Shown here: one piece after another, positions 31,195 through 39,837 of the stretch | How the letters are laid out: each line of letters starts with the position of its first letter | How positions within the stretch are numbered: the first letter of the stretch is position 1 | Source of the DNA: Oleiphilus sp. | GTDB taxonomy: Bacteria > Pseudomonadota > Gammaproteobacteria > Pseudomonadales > Oleiphilaceae | Length of the DNA: 64,000 nucleotides | Reading direction: 5' to 3' | Assembly (NCBI GenBank): GCA_006212045.1 | Contig: PZPK01000005.1 | Location: forward strand, 62,001 to 126,000 | The notes under the pieces: generated by a model | Told to the model about the DNA's origin: nothing | The model's input: only the letters and a program-made list of their open reading frames with translations | Database searches by the model: none | Made by a program: the position numbers and the translations under genes

Positions 31195-31788
31195 CTACAG
31201 GCACCCTTTGGTAGAAGGCATGATACCTGCCATCCGATCATCCAGCTCCAGCGCCATGCGCAGGGCTCGGCCAAAGGCCTTGAACACCGTTTCTATCTGG
31301 TGGTGTGCATTTTTACCCTTCAGATTATCAATATGCAGGGTGACCAGGGCATGATTCACGAAGCCCTGGAAGAACTCGAAAAACAGGTCAGTGTCGAATT
31401 TGCCTACACTGCCTTTAACGAATGGCACGTCCATTTCAAGGCCCGGGCGGCCCGAAAAATCGATAACAACACGCGAAAGCGCTTCATCCAAAGGCACATA
31501 AGCATGGCCGTAGCGTCGTATGCCCTTTTTGTCGCCTACCGCCTTGGCAAAAGCCTGTCCCAGCGTGATGCCAAGATCTTCTACGGTGTGGTGATCATCA
31601 ATATGCAGATCGCCTTTGGCAACGGCCTCAATATCGATCAAACCATGGCGACAAATCTGGTCCAGCATGTGTTCCAGAAAGGGAATGCCGGTGTCAAAAC
31701 TGGCCTTTCCGGTACCGTCCAAATTAATAGAGACGCTTATTTGCGTCTCCAGAGTGTCACGGCTAACCTGAGCAGTGCGTGCTGCCAT
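31195..31788 (-). CDS. hisB: Imidazoleglycerol-phosphate dehydratase
   Basis: A 197-residue monofunctional dehydratase for the sixth histidine step. It lacks the N-terminal HAD phosphatase domain that is fused in enteric bacteria. Metal-binding motifs are DDHHTVED and the later HHQIE. The ATG at 31788 is chosen because GGAG lies exactly six bases upstream; the frame stays open to another ATG at 31800, which has no such site. It heads the his group, 100 bases after the SRPBCC gene on the same strand. Confidence 0.97.
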   Translation of the reverse strand: MAARTAQVSRDTLETQISVSINLDGTGKASFDTGIPFLEHMLDQICRHGLIDIEAVAKGDLHIDDHHTVEDLGITLGQAFAKAVGDKKGIRRYGHAYVPLDEALSRVVIDFSGRPGLEMDVPFVKGSVGKFDTDLFFEFFQGFVNHALVTLHIDNLKGKNAHHQIETVFKAFGRALRMALELDDRMAGIMPSTKGCL

Positions 31789-31888
31789 GTAATGCTCCAT
31801 CTACTTACAAGAATTCGGGCGCGCGATTATACCCCTAAACGCGCCCTGCGCCTATGAAAAACGCCTGTTAAATGCACAGAGGGAGTGC

Positions 31889-32350
31889 TTAGTTCAGCGC
31901 CTGCTGGATATTCTCCATGTAGGTATCAACCATGGACGAGAATTCATGCTTTACCACGGGGCTGATAGCCAGTTTCAGCAAGCCGGGTAACGGCAATGTG
32001 AGTTCAGCAGAGGTTTTAAAACTGAGCAGTGTACCGCCATCCACTTCGGAAAATTTCCAGCCGCCGGAAACGACACCATTGCCTTCGCCTCTGACAGGCT
32101 TCCAGATTACTGTTTTGGCATCCTCATCGGCAAAATACTGACAGGCATAGACCGTCTGAATCGCATGGTCGCCCACCCCTACTTTTTCCATATTCCAGCG
32201 AAAAGTGTTGTCACCCAGGTCTTCCAACTCATCAACTTTTGGAAAGTGGCTGGCTGATTCCGGAACGTTAGACAACAGAGCAAACACCGAGTCGATGTTT
32301 GCATCTACGGTGAACTCTCTATCCAGATCTATGCTGACTTTAATGGTCAT
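31889..32350 (-). CDS. SRPBCC (START-like) family protein
   Basis: A 153-residue single-domain protein with the SRPBCC fold: an N-terminal strand with FTVDANIDSVFALLSNVPE, a central sheet, and a long C-terminal helix that closes a hydrophobic cavity. Members bind lipids, polyketides or other hydrophobic ligands, or act as small hydrolases; the ligand is unknown. It has no signal peptide. It lies upstream of hisB on the same strand and divergent from mutY, and could be co-transcribed with the his genes. Confidence 0.78.
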   Translation of the reverse strand: MTIKVSIDLDREFTVDANIDSVFALLSNVPESASHFPKVDELEDLGDNTFRWNMEKVGVGDHAIQTVYACQYFADEDAKTVIWKPVRGEGNGVVSGGWKFSEVDGGTLLSFKTSAELTLPLPGLLKLAISPVVKHEFSSMVDTYMENIQQALN

Positions 32351-32524
32351 TTGAATTCCTCGTTATTTTATTGGTGATCAGGTCTGCGCCTGACCGTTCT
32401 GACGAAATCGTTTTCCAAGACAGGCAGAAATCATAAACACTTGCCCCAAAAAAGGCCAACACTGGATTTGATTTGTCGCAGAACATGGCTATTTGATATA
32501 ACAGTGAGTCCACTCTGAGCCGTA

Positions 32525-33679
32525 ATGGATTCAATGACTGACATCGACCTGCAAGCAACACCAGACTTCGCGCCCAAACTGCTCAACTGGTTTGATCAAC
32601 ATGGACGCAAGGATTTGCCTTGGCAAACCGAAAAATCACCCTACCGGGTATGGGTGTCAGAGATCATGCTGCAACAGACGCAGGTATCTGCCGTTATCGG
32701 CTACTACCAGAATTTTATGGCACGCTTTCCCGATCTGGAAACGCTGGCCGCTGCCGACACCGACAGCGTACTTCAGCATTGGGCCGGGCTGGGCTACTAC
32801 GCACGCGCCAGGAATCTTCACAAATGCGCCCGGATCATTGCTTCAGAATTTGGCGGCGTTTTTCCTGATACTTTGGAGCAACTCGTAGAGTTGCCGGGTA
32901 TCGGCCGTTCGACCGCCGGAGCGATCCTGAGCATCGCCTTTCAACAACCCGCGCCAATTCTGGATGGCAATGTCAGGCGCGTCCTGTGCCGGCTTTATGC
33001 GGTCGACAGTTGGCCCGGCAAACCAGCGACTGAAAAAGCACTGTGGCAATTGGCAGATCAACTCACACCGGAACAGCGGGTGGACGAATACACACAGGCC
33101 ATTATGGATCTGGGAGCTACACTCTGCAGCCGCAGCAGACCTCAATGCCATCGCTGCCCTTTTCAGTCAGACTGCCTGTCATTCAAGCGAGATCTGCAAA
33201 CCAGCATTCCCGCTCCAAAGCCCAGAAAAACCATACCAACCAAAGCCGTGTGGGTCGCCCGCATCGAAAACCCGGACGGAGCGCTGTTGTTGGAGAAAAG
33301 ACCGGAAAAGGGTATTTGGGGAGGACTGTATTCACTGCCGGAGTTCGACCCTGAGATGGATAAGGAAGGCGTGGTCGAAGCGGCATCGCGGAAGTTCGGC
33401 ATTACATCAGGTGCCGTAGAGTCCCTGCCCGAATTTCAGCACATTTTCAGTCACTACAAGCTAAGAATACAGCCGCTTGCGATCAAGCTCGGAAAAAACG
33501 AATTCTCAGTCTCGGAAGCGTCACATTTCGAATGGTATATGCCACAGGAAGTGTCCCGGTTAGGACTTCCGGCCCCCATCAAAAAGTTTTTATCACAGCA
33601 ACCGGAAAGGCAGAGCCAGCTAGAACTCTACCCGGTTCAGAAAAACACCGACACCACGACAGACAGGACAGCCCAATGA
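32525..33679 (+). CDS. mutY: A/G-specific adenine glycosylase
   Basis: A 384-residue base-excision repair enzyme that removes adenine opposite 8-oxoguanine. Catalytic Glu46 ([10 protein letters not shown]) and Asp147 (ILDGNV) flank the helix-hairpin-helix [10 protein letters not shown]. Cys201, Cys208, Cys211 and Cys217 match the Cx6Cx2Cx5C motif for the 4Fe-4S cluster. The C-terminal NUDIX-like domain (about 235-365) recognises 8-oxoG. A second ATG at 32534 is possible. The stop overlaps the yggX start as ATGA, a conserved coupling. Confidence 0.97.
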   Translation: MDSMTDIDLQATPDFAPKLLNWFDQHGRKDLPWQTEKSPYRVWVSEIMLQQTQVSAVIGYYQNFMARFPDLETLAAADTDSVLQHWAGLGYYARARNLHKCARIIASEFGGVFPDTLEQLVELPGIGRSTAGAILSIAFQQPAPILDGNVRRVLCRLYAVDSWPGKPATEKALWQLADQLTPEQRVDEYTQAIMDLGATLCSRSRPQCHRCPFQSDCLSFKRDLQTSIPAPKPRKTIPTKAVWVARIENPDGALLLEKRPEKGIWGGLYSLPEFDPEMDKEGVVEAASRKFGITSGAVESLPEFQHIFSHYKLRIQPLAIKLGKNEFSVSEASHFEWYMPQEVSRLGLPAPIKKFLSQQPERQSQLELYPVQKNTDTTTDRTAQ

Positions 33680-33951
33680 CACGTACCGTAGTTTGCAGAA
33701 AGTATCAGAAAGAAATGAAAGGCCTGGATCTCCCGCCCATGCCGGGCGCCGCTGGAGAGGATATTTACAACCATGTTTCCGAGCAGGCCTGGCGCGAGTG
33801 GCAATCACACCAAACCATGCTGATTAATGAAAAACACCTGAATATGATGGACCCGGAATCACGTAAATACCTCAAAGAACAAATGGAAAAGTTCTTCAAC
33901 AATCAGGACTTTGAACAGGCTGAAGGGTACGTAGCACCAAGCCCAAAATAG
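33676..33951 (+). CDS. yggX: Fe(2+)-trafficking protein YggX
   Basis: A 91-residue protein that helps protect and repair Fe-S clusters under oxidative stress. The N-terminus [14 protein letters not shown] contains the conserved Cys7. The rest has the helical family segments ([15 protein letters not shown] and [14 protein letters not shown]). The ATG at 33676 shares three bases with the mutY stop. The frame is open far upstream inside mutY, but family length fixes this start. Confidence 0.96.
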   Translation: MTRTVVCRKYQKEMKGLDLPPMPGAAGEDIYNHVSEQAWREWQSHQTMLINEKHLNMMDPESRKYLKEQMEKFFNNQDFEQAEGYVAPSPK

Positions 33952-33976
33952 TGTGACATTATTCTGGCAAATAGGC

Positions 33977-34005
33977 TTGACTCGATTAATTGAAACGGGT
34001 TTAAT
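33977..34005 (+). promoter_or_regulatory. Sigma-70-type promoter for tRNA-Phe
   Basis: TTGACT (33977-33982) and TTTAAT (34000-34005) are separated by 17 bases and followed by a GC-rich stretch (ACGCCCCC) like the discriminator of stable-RNA promoters. The tRNA begins 65 bases downstream. A small hairpin (arms GTTGCAGG and CCTGCAAC, 34014-34036) lies in the leader. Confidence 0.7.
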
Positions 34006-34070
34006 ACGCCCCCGTTGCAGGGTACCGACCTGCAACATGTGTTGGCCTTCACTGCACAAAAAAGGCCTAT

Positions 34071-34146
34071 GCCCGGTTAGCTCAGTCGGTAGAGCAGGGG
34101 ATTGAAAATCCCCGTGTCCGTGGTTCGATTCCGCGACCGGGCACCA
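34071..34146 (+). tRNA. tRNA-Phe (GAA)
   Basis: A 76-base cloverleaf with encoded CCA. The acceptor arms are GCCCGGT and ACCGGGC, and the D-loop has TCAGTCGGTAGAG. The anticodon GAA is at 34104-34106 with the run of A residues usual for tRNA-Phe, and the T-arm contains GGTTCGATTCC. tRNA-Phe genes are frequent targets for integrating elements, and the next 3 kb carry accessory sequence. Confidence 0.98.
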
Positions 34147-34162
34147 TTCTTTATTTAAACTC

Positions 34163-34185
34163 AGCCGCTTAGCGGCTGTTTTTAT
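34163..34185 (+). terminator. Terminator after tRNA-Phe
   Basis: Arms AGCCGC (34163-34168) and GCGGCT (34172-34177) with loop TTA, followed by GTTTTTATTT. It begins 17 bases after the tRNA. Confidence 0.85.
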
Positions 34186-34644
34186 TTCTACCCACCATCC
34201 TACCCGCCATAAAAATAGCCACCAATCTTTTTTGAGGCTGTTCAGGCTGATTCGTTCTTTCTTGAGCCAATTCAGTTTCTAAGCTTTGGCATCACTATTT
34301 TTATCAGATGGAGATGCAGAAAACTTTCTATGCGAGCGGTCATCTTGCTTAAGGCCATAGAGATTCAACCCACCCTCCCCAAGTTTAACTTCTCGTATTT
34401 TTACCACGTATAACTCTTATCTAGTGAACGGTGACCTTAGCGAAAGCTATATGAGTTTAACCGGCTCACCCTCCGAAAATCCGTCATGGAATTTTCTTGA
34501 TTCTGAGACCGCGTAGACATTTTGACCAAATGGTAAGTAATCTGGATGGTGGTACAGGAGTTGATGTATTGATCGCTGTTGCTGTTTTTTAATAAGCTGC
34601 TTATAACAAAAAACACAGTCTGCCAATAATAATCGGTATAAGAA
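34186..34644. other. Non-coding spacer behind tRNA-Phe
   Basis: About 460 AT-rich bases without a supported gene. Just after the tRNA terminator there is a near-repeat, TACCCACCAT followed by TACCCGCCAT (about 34189-34210). On the minus strand an uninterrupted stretch of about 44 codons runs between stops near 34415 and 34279; it could be a gene remnant but I do not recognise it. No integrase was found. Confidence 0.35.
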
Positions 34645-36033
34645 ATGATCGGCGCTACAGAGCAAGTCAAACTTCATAATGGAATTAAAATTACAGTACC
34701 CGCAGGCAATAACCTGATAACAAACTACGTTTTAAAAGAACAGGGTGACTGGTTCGAGCATGAGATTCATTTTGTAAGAGAGTTTATTAAGCCTGACATG
34801 CATGTACTGGACATTGGTGCAAACTATGGCTTGTACGCAACTGCGATAGCAAACAACCTGACAGATGGCGGGCATCTATGGTGTTTCGAACCGACACCAA
34901 GTACAACGACAGCTCTTAGGGAAACCTTTGCCGCTAATGGGTTTTCAGACAGAGTAACTCTTATCGAAGCGGGGTTGTCAGACAATAATGGCCAAGCATC
35001 CTTCTATGTTTCTGAAAATTCAGAGTTGAACTCTTTGTATGAAACGAGTTGTACAAGCGGTGAGAAAATAACTATTGATCTCGTTACATTAGATGACAGC
35101 TATGAAAAATATAGATGGCCAAAGCTAGATTTCATTAAGCTCGATGCAGAGGGAGAGGAACTCAACATCCTCAAGAAAGGGAAGAAGACGTTATCAGAGT
35201 GTTCTCCTTTGATTATGTTTGAATTTCAAACAATAGGCTCCGCATATAACGTAAAGCTAATACATGCCTTTAAGACTATTGGTTACTCTTGCTACTCCCT
35301 TGTGTCAGAACTAAATATTTTGGTTCCCTTTGAACCTTCCCAGTCTAATGCTGACGCATATTTATTGAATCTTTTCTGTTGCAAGGACGATACTGCCGCT
35401 AAATTGAGGGGCCAGGGAATTCTTGTTGACGATGCAACAAAAAATAAATCATACAATGGTTCCGCATACTCTCAGCTAAGTAAGCTTCGCTACTTTAAAG
35501 AATTTAACCTTCACGGATGGCAAGAAGTAGACGACCAGTATAAAAATCTTCTAGAGGCATACAATCACTATAGAGATGCGGCACTAAGTAAAAAAGAGCG
35601 TTACGAAAATCTACTCTATGCTTTTGACATTGTGAAGCAGAACCTAAATGAGGGAGTGTCAAACATCTTGGTGCTTTCAACATACATGCGGGTAGCATTT
35701 GATATTGGGCAGCAAGCTCTAGGTATGCAAATCGGCAACTACATAGTGTCTAAATATCTGTGGAAAGCGACACCATTTAGAATTGATGGTGGTTTTGTTC
35801 CTGCAAGCGATAAGTTTGAAAGCGTTTCTGTGAAAGGGGGCAGCCCTCACGAGTGGTTGCTCAGTTCTGTCATTGATGCATTGATTAGAAAAAGCAGCCA
35901 TTCATCATTCTATAATGGGGAGAGCGTATTGCCTTTCATTGAGACACTTAGCAAGCTCAACTTTTTACAAGATGATATAACTAAGCGAAAGGACATGATT
36001 GAGGCGCGGAACTTCAATCCTAAACAGATCTGA
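34645..36033 (+). CDS. FkbM-family methyltransferase with unassigned C-terminal region
   Basis: A 462-residue protein. The N-terminal half (about residues 30-210) is an FkbM-type SAM-dependent methyltransferase, with VLDIGANYGLYAT at about 54-66, FEPTPS, and FIKLDAEGEELNILKKG. Such enzymes often O-methylate sugars of surface polysaccharides. The C-terminal half (about 215-462) is mostly helical and matches nothing I can name. The gene uses many A/T-ending codons and looks clearly AT-richer than its neighbours. It lies between tRNA-Phe and remnants of other elements, which suggests transfer. It may modify the nearby exopolysaccharide or a protein; this is inference. Confidence 0.82.
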   Translation: MIGATEQVKLHNGIKITVPAGNNLITNYVLKEQGDWFEHEIHFVREFIKPDMHVLDIGANYGLYATAIANNLTDGGHLWCFEPTPSTTTALRETFAANGFSDRVTLIEAGLSDNNGQASFYVSENSELNSLYETSCTSGEKITIDLVTLDDSYEKYRWPKLDFIKLDAEGEELNILKKGKKTLSECSPLIMFEFQTIGSAYNVKLIHAFKTIGYSCYSLVSELNILVPFEPSQSNADAYLLNLFCCKDDTAAKLRGQGILVDDATKNKSYNGSAYSQLSKLRYFKEFNLHGWQEVDDQYKNLLEAYNHYRDAALSKKERYENLLYAFDIVKQNLNEGVSNILVLSTYMRVAFDIGQQALGMQIGNYIVSKYLWKATPFRIDGGFVPASDKFESVSVKGGSPHEWLLSSVIDALIRKSSHSSFYNGESVLPFIETLSKLNFLQDDITKRKDMIEARNFNPKQI

Positions 36034-36277
36034 TGATTGATTGTTTTCGTTGAGCCCTACTGGTCTTCCTATTCATTGGCACATTGAAAGGGTCGCAAAT
36101 AGAGCAGCCCATTAAATTAATGTCTTGGCTGCTTTCTTTTTTAAGAGACTAAATAGCCACCTAGCTCCTAGCGTTCGCAATGATGAATGCGACGAAATCG
36201 GGGCCCCTATCCAATCCGAATAGAAACGGGGCGCAGGGAATCGCATCTCTCGACATTTTTAGCAGGAAAAAGCCAAG

Positions 36278-36478
36278 TCACCACCACATAAGCTGCTGCG
36301 CTGCGTTGGCTCTTGTCTGTCCTTCAACTGCAAATTTGCAGTTGTTACCCGCTCGCCTTGAATCAGACCTATCTAAATTCGCCAGCTTTGCCGCCACCAT
36401 TGCCCGTTGTGATTCGCTGAGGTGTCGCCACCACTCAAACGCCACTTTTAGGGGTCTGAGTTGGTTGTTCTGAGTAGG
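36278..36478 (-). pseudogene. ParB-like protein fragment
   Basis: Read on the minus strand, this stop-bounded frame encodes EWWRHLSESQRAMVAAKLAN followed by a degenerate stretch ending ANAAQQLMWW. The SESQRAMVAAKLAN core is a well-known signature of ParB-like plasmid and phage proteins, which normally continue into a helix-turn-helix (A-A-x-x-L-N-V-S). Here the frame closes right after AAQQL, there is no proper start upstream, and no complete ParB domain precedes it, so it is a decayed piece. The plus-strand frame over the same bases (36180-36473) is its shadow. Confidence 0.6.
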
Positions 36479-36587
36479 TGTTTAGACTACGGATAACGTA
36501 AGAGGAAGCGCCCCTCTCGTAATATGGTGAATAGCGTTTATTCGCGAGTCGTCGAACCCGTAACAGTGACGCTGGGGAGTACTTTTT

Positions 36588-36803
36588 TTAGATCAAATGA
36601 CTGGCCCCTGTGTCGTCCAGCAACAATAACTCGCCGCGCACCACATTAACTGCCTTTGGCGCTTCAATGGATAAACGTGTTTGCTGGCCTTTGATCTGGC
36701 TAACGCTGAGAATGATTTCCTGATTCTGGCCGTGTTCGTCCGTGTAGAGGAATAAAACGGTCTGGTTCGGTTTGCAGCCAAGGCAGCTTAATGGAAATTT
36801 CAT
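36588..36803 (-). CDS. Divergent CsrA/RsmA-family protein
   Basis: A 71-residue protein whose second half aligns well with CsrA: SVSQIKGQQTRLSIEAPK against the family's TVLGVKGNQVRIGVNAPK, then VNVVRGEL against VSVHREEI. The RNA-contacting Arg equivalent to E. coli Arg44 is kept. The N-terminal strand differs: the usual LILTRRVGE (Arg6, Arg7) is replaced by a longer MKFPLSCLGCKPNQ with two cysteines, and the C-terminal tail is short. CsrA binds GGA motifs near ribosome-binding sites; this one may have altered RNA preference. No clear ribosome-binding site precedes the ATG. It sits among mobile-element remnants, so it may be an element-borne paralogue. Confidence 0.65.
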   Translation of the reverse strand: MKFPLSCLGCKPNQTVLFLYTDEHGQNQEIILSVSQIKGQQTRLSIEAPKAVNVVRGELLLLDDTGASHLI

Positions 36804-36849
36804 CCAAAGAGCGGTTCTAAACTAGGGGGGAGGTCACTGTCAGTTCAGC

Positions 36850-37038
36850 CTAAAAAGCCTCACGTTCATTACGTGCCTTTATACGCTTTTTCCCCGTTAT
36901 GCGATCAAACACCCCCCGAAAACCACTACTAAGGCGTTGCTGCCTACGAGCATCATCTACAAAATACTGTTTTTTTGTTGCAGCTTTAGGGCCTTGAGCA
37001 ACACCCAACGAGTACCCGGGCTTTAGGGGCAACTTCAA
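36850..37038 (-). pseudogene. Short basic open frame, probable gene remnant
   Basis: A 62-codon frame opening with TTG directly after a stop and with no ribosome-binding site. The product is very basic, and its end GVFDRITGKKRIKARNEREAF-type composition recalls the tails of plasmid mobilisation proteins, but I cannot assign it. It lies 46 bases upstream of the CsrA-like gene on the same strand. It is best treated as a fragment of a lost element gene. Confidence 0.3.
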
Positions 37039-37341
37039 TTAGCGAGTAAGAAAGAATTGACTCAATGCTGTGTGCGAAACAGCTTGTATCAAGCGGCTGA
37101 TGCAATCGAAGACGCGAAAGGGGGGTCAATCATCGGCGCAGCAACAAGTGTTAAGCGCCGGAAGGAATAAACAAGCGGATTTGCGCTAGACCCGGACCGG
37201 ACTGCTCATTTTCAAGCCCTTAGCGCGGAGTAGTCTGCATTTGGAGAATGTATACATATATCAGAAATTCAGGCCCGAAGAACGAGCCTGAATGAGCGAC
37301 AAAAACACTGGTGTCCTTGCCTCGACGGTTGTGTGTTGGGT
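37039..37341. other. Spacer between accessory patch and exopolysaccharide locus
   Basis: About 300 bases with no supported gene. An inverted repeat with arms ATTCAGGC (37267-37274) and GCCTGAAT (37286-37293) lies 49 bases beyond the prsT stop. On the minus strand it is followed by a T-poor stretch, so it would be a weak terminator for the leftward exosortase-WecA-prsT transcript. Confidence 0.4.
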
Positions 37342-39756
37342 CTACCCTGCCTGCTCTGGCTGCAGCTCATTCAACAACTGCTGCGCTTGCGCTTGCCCTA
37401 CGAACCCCTGCTTGGAGTTGAGGGCTTTTTCGAGATAGGTAAGCGCTGACCGGGTGTCGTTCTTGGCATGATAGGCAAGTGCCAGATGGTAGTTGATCTG
37501 GGCGACTTCAGGCGCACGTTCTGCAGCTTCGCGAATCAACGGCAAAGCCAGATCCACCTGATTGCGTTTGTAGTAGACCCACCCCAAGGTATCGAGATAG
37601 CGCGGATTACTGGTGCCGCGCAACACTTCAGCTACTTTGGCTGCTTTTTCCAGACTGGCTTCGTCATCTTTGTAGGTGACCAGTAACATTGCCAGATTAT
37701 TTGCCGCAAAAGCGGGCGGGTTGTCGCCACTATTAAGAAGTTCATACTGCTCAATTGCCCCATCTACATCCGCTGTGGCTTCGAGCAATTGCGCTAGCTC
37801 GAGACGCAAGGTCTCAACAGGTCTGGCTTTTGCAATCCCCTGCTTCAGCACCGATATAGCCTGCACGTGCTGCCCTTCCGATTTAAAACTAAGCGCCTTG
37901 TTACGATAAGGAACGACCCATTCGGGGCTTAGCGTAATCGCTTTATCCAAATGCTCCCGTGCCTGTTCGCTCTGCTTGTTGAGCATCAGCGTTTCGGCGA
38001 GCAGGTTGTGCATGAGTGAATTTTCGGGCTGTTTTTTGAGCCTGTTCTGCAACCAGTTTTTTGCATCACCAACGCGATCTGTCTGAACCAACAGCTTCAC
38101 TTTTGCCGAAATGGGTTCAATCGCATTGGCCTGCAGAGCGAGGCTTTGGTCATAGTTGCGCAGCGCTTCGTCGTAGTCCTGATTCATCTGTGCAGCCAAA
38201 CCTTTGAAGTAGAAACCGGAGGCTTTGTTTTCTTCTGACTTGGCTAAGACCTCTGCTATTTTCTTCAGCGACGTGGCATTACCGGCACTTACATAAAGCT
38301 TTGCCAATTCTAGCTGGTTAGCCGGATTTTCAGGTAAACGCTGATAGATCTCTTCGCGCAAGGCAAGCGCTTCACCGGTTTTACCTTGCCGGGTGTAGAC
38401 CACTGCGAGCTGATGGCGTACGGGCATATCCTGCGGGAAGCGTGTCACCAGTTGTTTGAAATAGTTTTCCGCCAGGCGTAACTCACCGGCTTCAAAATGT
38501 GTATTGGCCAGCGCTCGCATCACCTGCGGGTCATCCGGATCGCTTTTCATCACCACCCGGAAATCGGCAATCGCGTCTTCGTGACGGCCTTCCGCTTGGG
38601 CAATATTACCGCGCATCATCAGGGCATTCCGGTCGGCAGCATTGGCGGTAATCACCTGCTCAAGTAAAGGTTTGGCGAGCTCCGCTTCGTTCTTGCTCAG
38701 ATAAAAGCGCGCCTTTTCATTCAGGGCTTTCAGCGCCGCAGGTGCTTGCGGATCTTTGGTGACAATGCCGTCCCATACGCTCAGCGCCTGATCGGGCTTT
38801 TTCTGCATTAAATGTATACGGGCCAGACCCAGCCTAAAGTCAACTTCATCAGCAAACTGCTGACTGTATTTGATTAATAGATCAGCCGCTTCTTCAAGCC
38901 GTTGTTGTCCTACCAGCAGATCAACCAACGATTTGCGTGCATCCAAGTTATCAGGTTCGCCCTCAATATATTGACGCAGAGTATTCTCGGCTTCTTCAAT
39001 GCGCCCGTGTGACCCGAGGTAGGCAATCAGCCGTTGTTTGTGGACAAAATTTTCAGGCTTGAGTGTGATGACACGCTGAAGCGTTGCAATCGCCTCATCA
39101 GTTTGTCCAAGGTTTTGGTAGATACTGACTTTTGCCGAATACAAATCTACGCTTTCTGGATGTTCGGAAAGCGCCTGTTCAATCACTTTAAGGGCATGTT
39201 CATGCTCTTTCGAAGCAACCAGAACGTTCGCAAGCAGTACGGTGTTATCAATGTCGCCCGGCTTTTTCTGATGCACTTTTTCCAGTATTGTCCGCGCGGC
39301 AATAAGGTCACCACGCTGCGCCAGTACACCCCCCTTTAGCGTCATCGCATTCAGATTATCCGGCTCACTTTCGAGCACCTTTTCGGCTTCCGCAAGCGCC
39401 AGATCCTGGGCTCGGGCAAGCAAATAAAGTTTGCCCAGTTCAATGGCCGCCCCGGAATGGTTGGGGTCCACCTCAAGTACTCCCTGATACTGTCCGGCCG
39501 CCCCGCGCCAATTCTGCTCAGCAACCAATACCTTGGCCAGACCAAGACGCGCATCAATATCTTTGGGGTCGATTTGTATGACATTTTTATAACCGAGTTT
39601 GGCTTTGTCATAGTCTTCGGAAACAAAGCTTTCTTCAGCCTGGCTAAAGTACTTGGCCTTGCGCTCTTCTACTCCATCACACGCACTCAACAGCAATGTG
39701 GACGACAAGGTAAAAACGGCAATTCGGGAAGCGTTGCGACGAAAAATAAATGACAT
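37342..39756 (-). CDS. prsT: PEP-CTERM system TPR-repeat lipoprotein PrsT
   Basis: An 804-residue TPR protein. The signal peptide ends in the lipobox LLSAC (Cys26), so it is a lipoprotein. The rest is a continuous array of tetratricopeptide repeats, starting FVSEDYDKAKLGYKNVIQIDP. This size and position match PrsT of exosortase/PEP-CTERM exopolysaccharide loci, a large TPR lipoprotein of unknown mechanism. It is likely an assembly or sorting scaffold at the envelope. It is the last gene after the exosortase and WecA-like genes. Confidence 0.87.
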   Translation of the reverse strand: MSFIFRRNASRIAVFTLSSTLLLSACDGVEERKAKYFSQAEESFVSEDYDKAKLGYKNVIQIDPKDIDARLGLAKVLVAEQNWRGAAGQYQGVLEVDPNHSGAAIELGKLYLLARAQDLALAEAEKVLESEPDNLNAMTLKGGVLAQRGDLIAARTILEKVHQKKPGDIDNTVLLANVLVASKEHEHALKVIEQALSEHPESVDLYSAKVSIYQNLGQTDEAIATLQRVITLKPENFVHKQRLIAYLGSHGRIEEAENTLRQYIEGEPDNLDARKSLVDLLVGQQRLEEAADLLIKYSQQFADEVDFRLGLARIHLMQKKPDQALSVWDGIVTKDPQAPAALKALNEKARFYLSKNEAELAKPLLEQVITANAADRNALMMRGNIAQAEGRHEDAIADFRVVMKSDPDDPQVMRALANTHFEAGELRLAENYFKQLVTRFPQDMPVRHQLAVVYTRQGKTGEALALREEIYQRLPENPANQLELAKLYVSAGNATSLKKIAEVLAKSEENKASGFYFKGLAAQMNQDYDEALRNYDQSLALQANAIEPISAKVKLLVQTDRVGDAKNWLQNRLKKQPENSLMHNLLAETLMLNKQSEQAREHLDKAITLSPEWVVPYRNKALSFKSEGQHVQAISVLKQGIAKARPVETLRLELAQLLEATADVDGAIEQYELLNSGDNPPAFAANNLAMLLVTYKDDEASLEKAAKVAEVLRGTSNPRYLDTLGWVYYKRNQVDLALPLIREAAERAPEVAQINYHLALAYHAKNDTRSALTYLEKALNSKQGFVGQAQAQQLLNELQPEQAG

Positions 39757-39837
39757 AAAACGGCTCTATGAATAAGTTTATAACGCCGACACTGTGTCAC
39801 AGAATTAAGTCATATTTATGACAAAGCAGCTGCCTTG

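Noticed and set aside
34279-34399. About 44-codon minus-strand frame behind tRNA-Phe as an integrase remnant
   Set aside because: It has no integrase motif (no R-H-R-Y residues) and no start signal; kept only as an unassigned stretch.
36180-36473. Plus-strand 97-codon frame
   Set aside because: The opposite strand carries the ParB-like signature; the plus frame has unusual composition and no ribosome-binding site.
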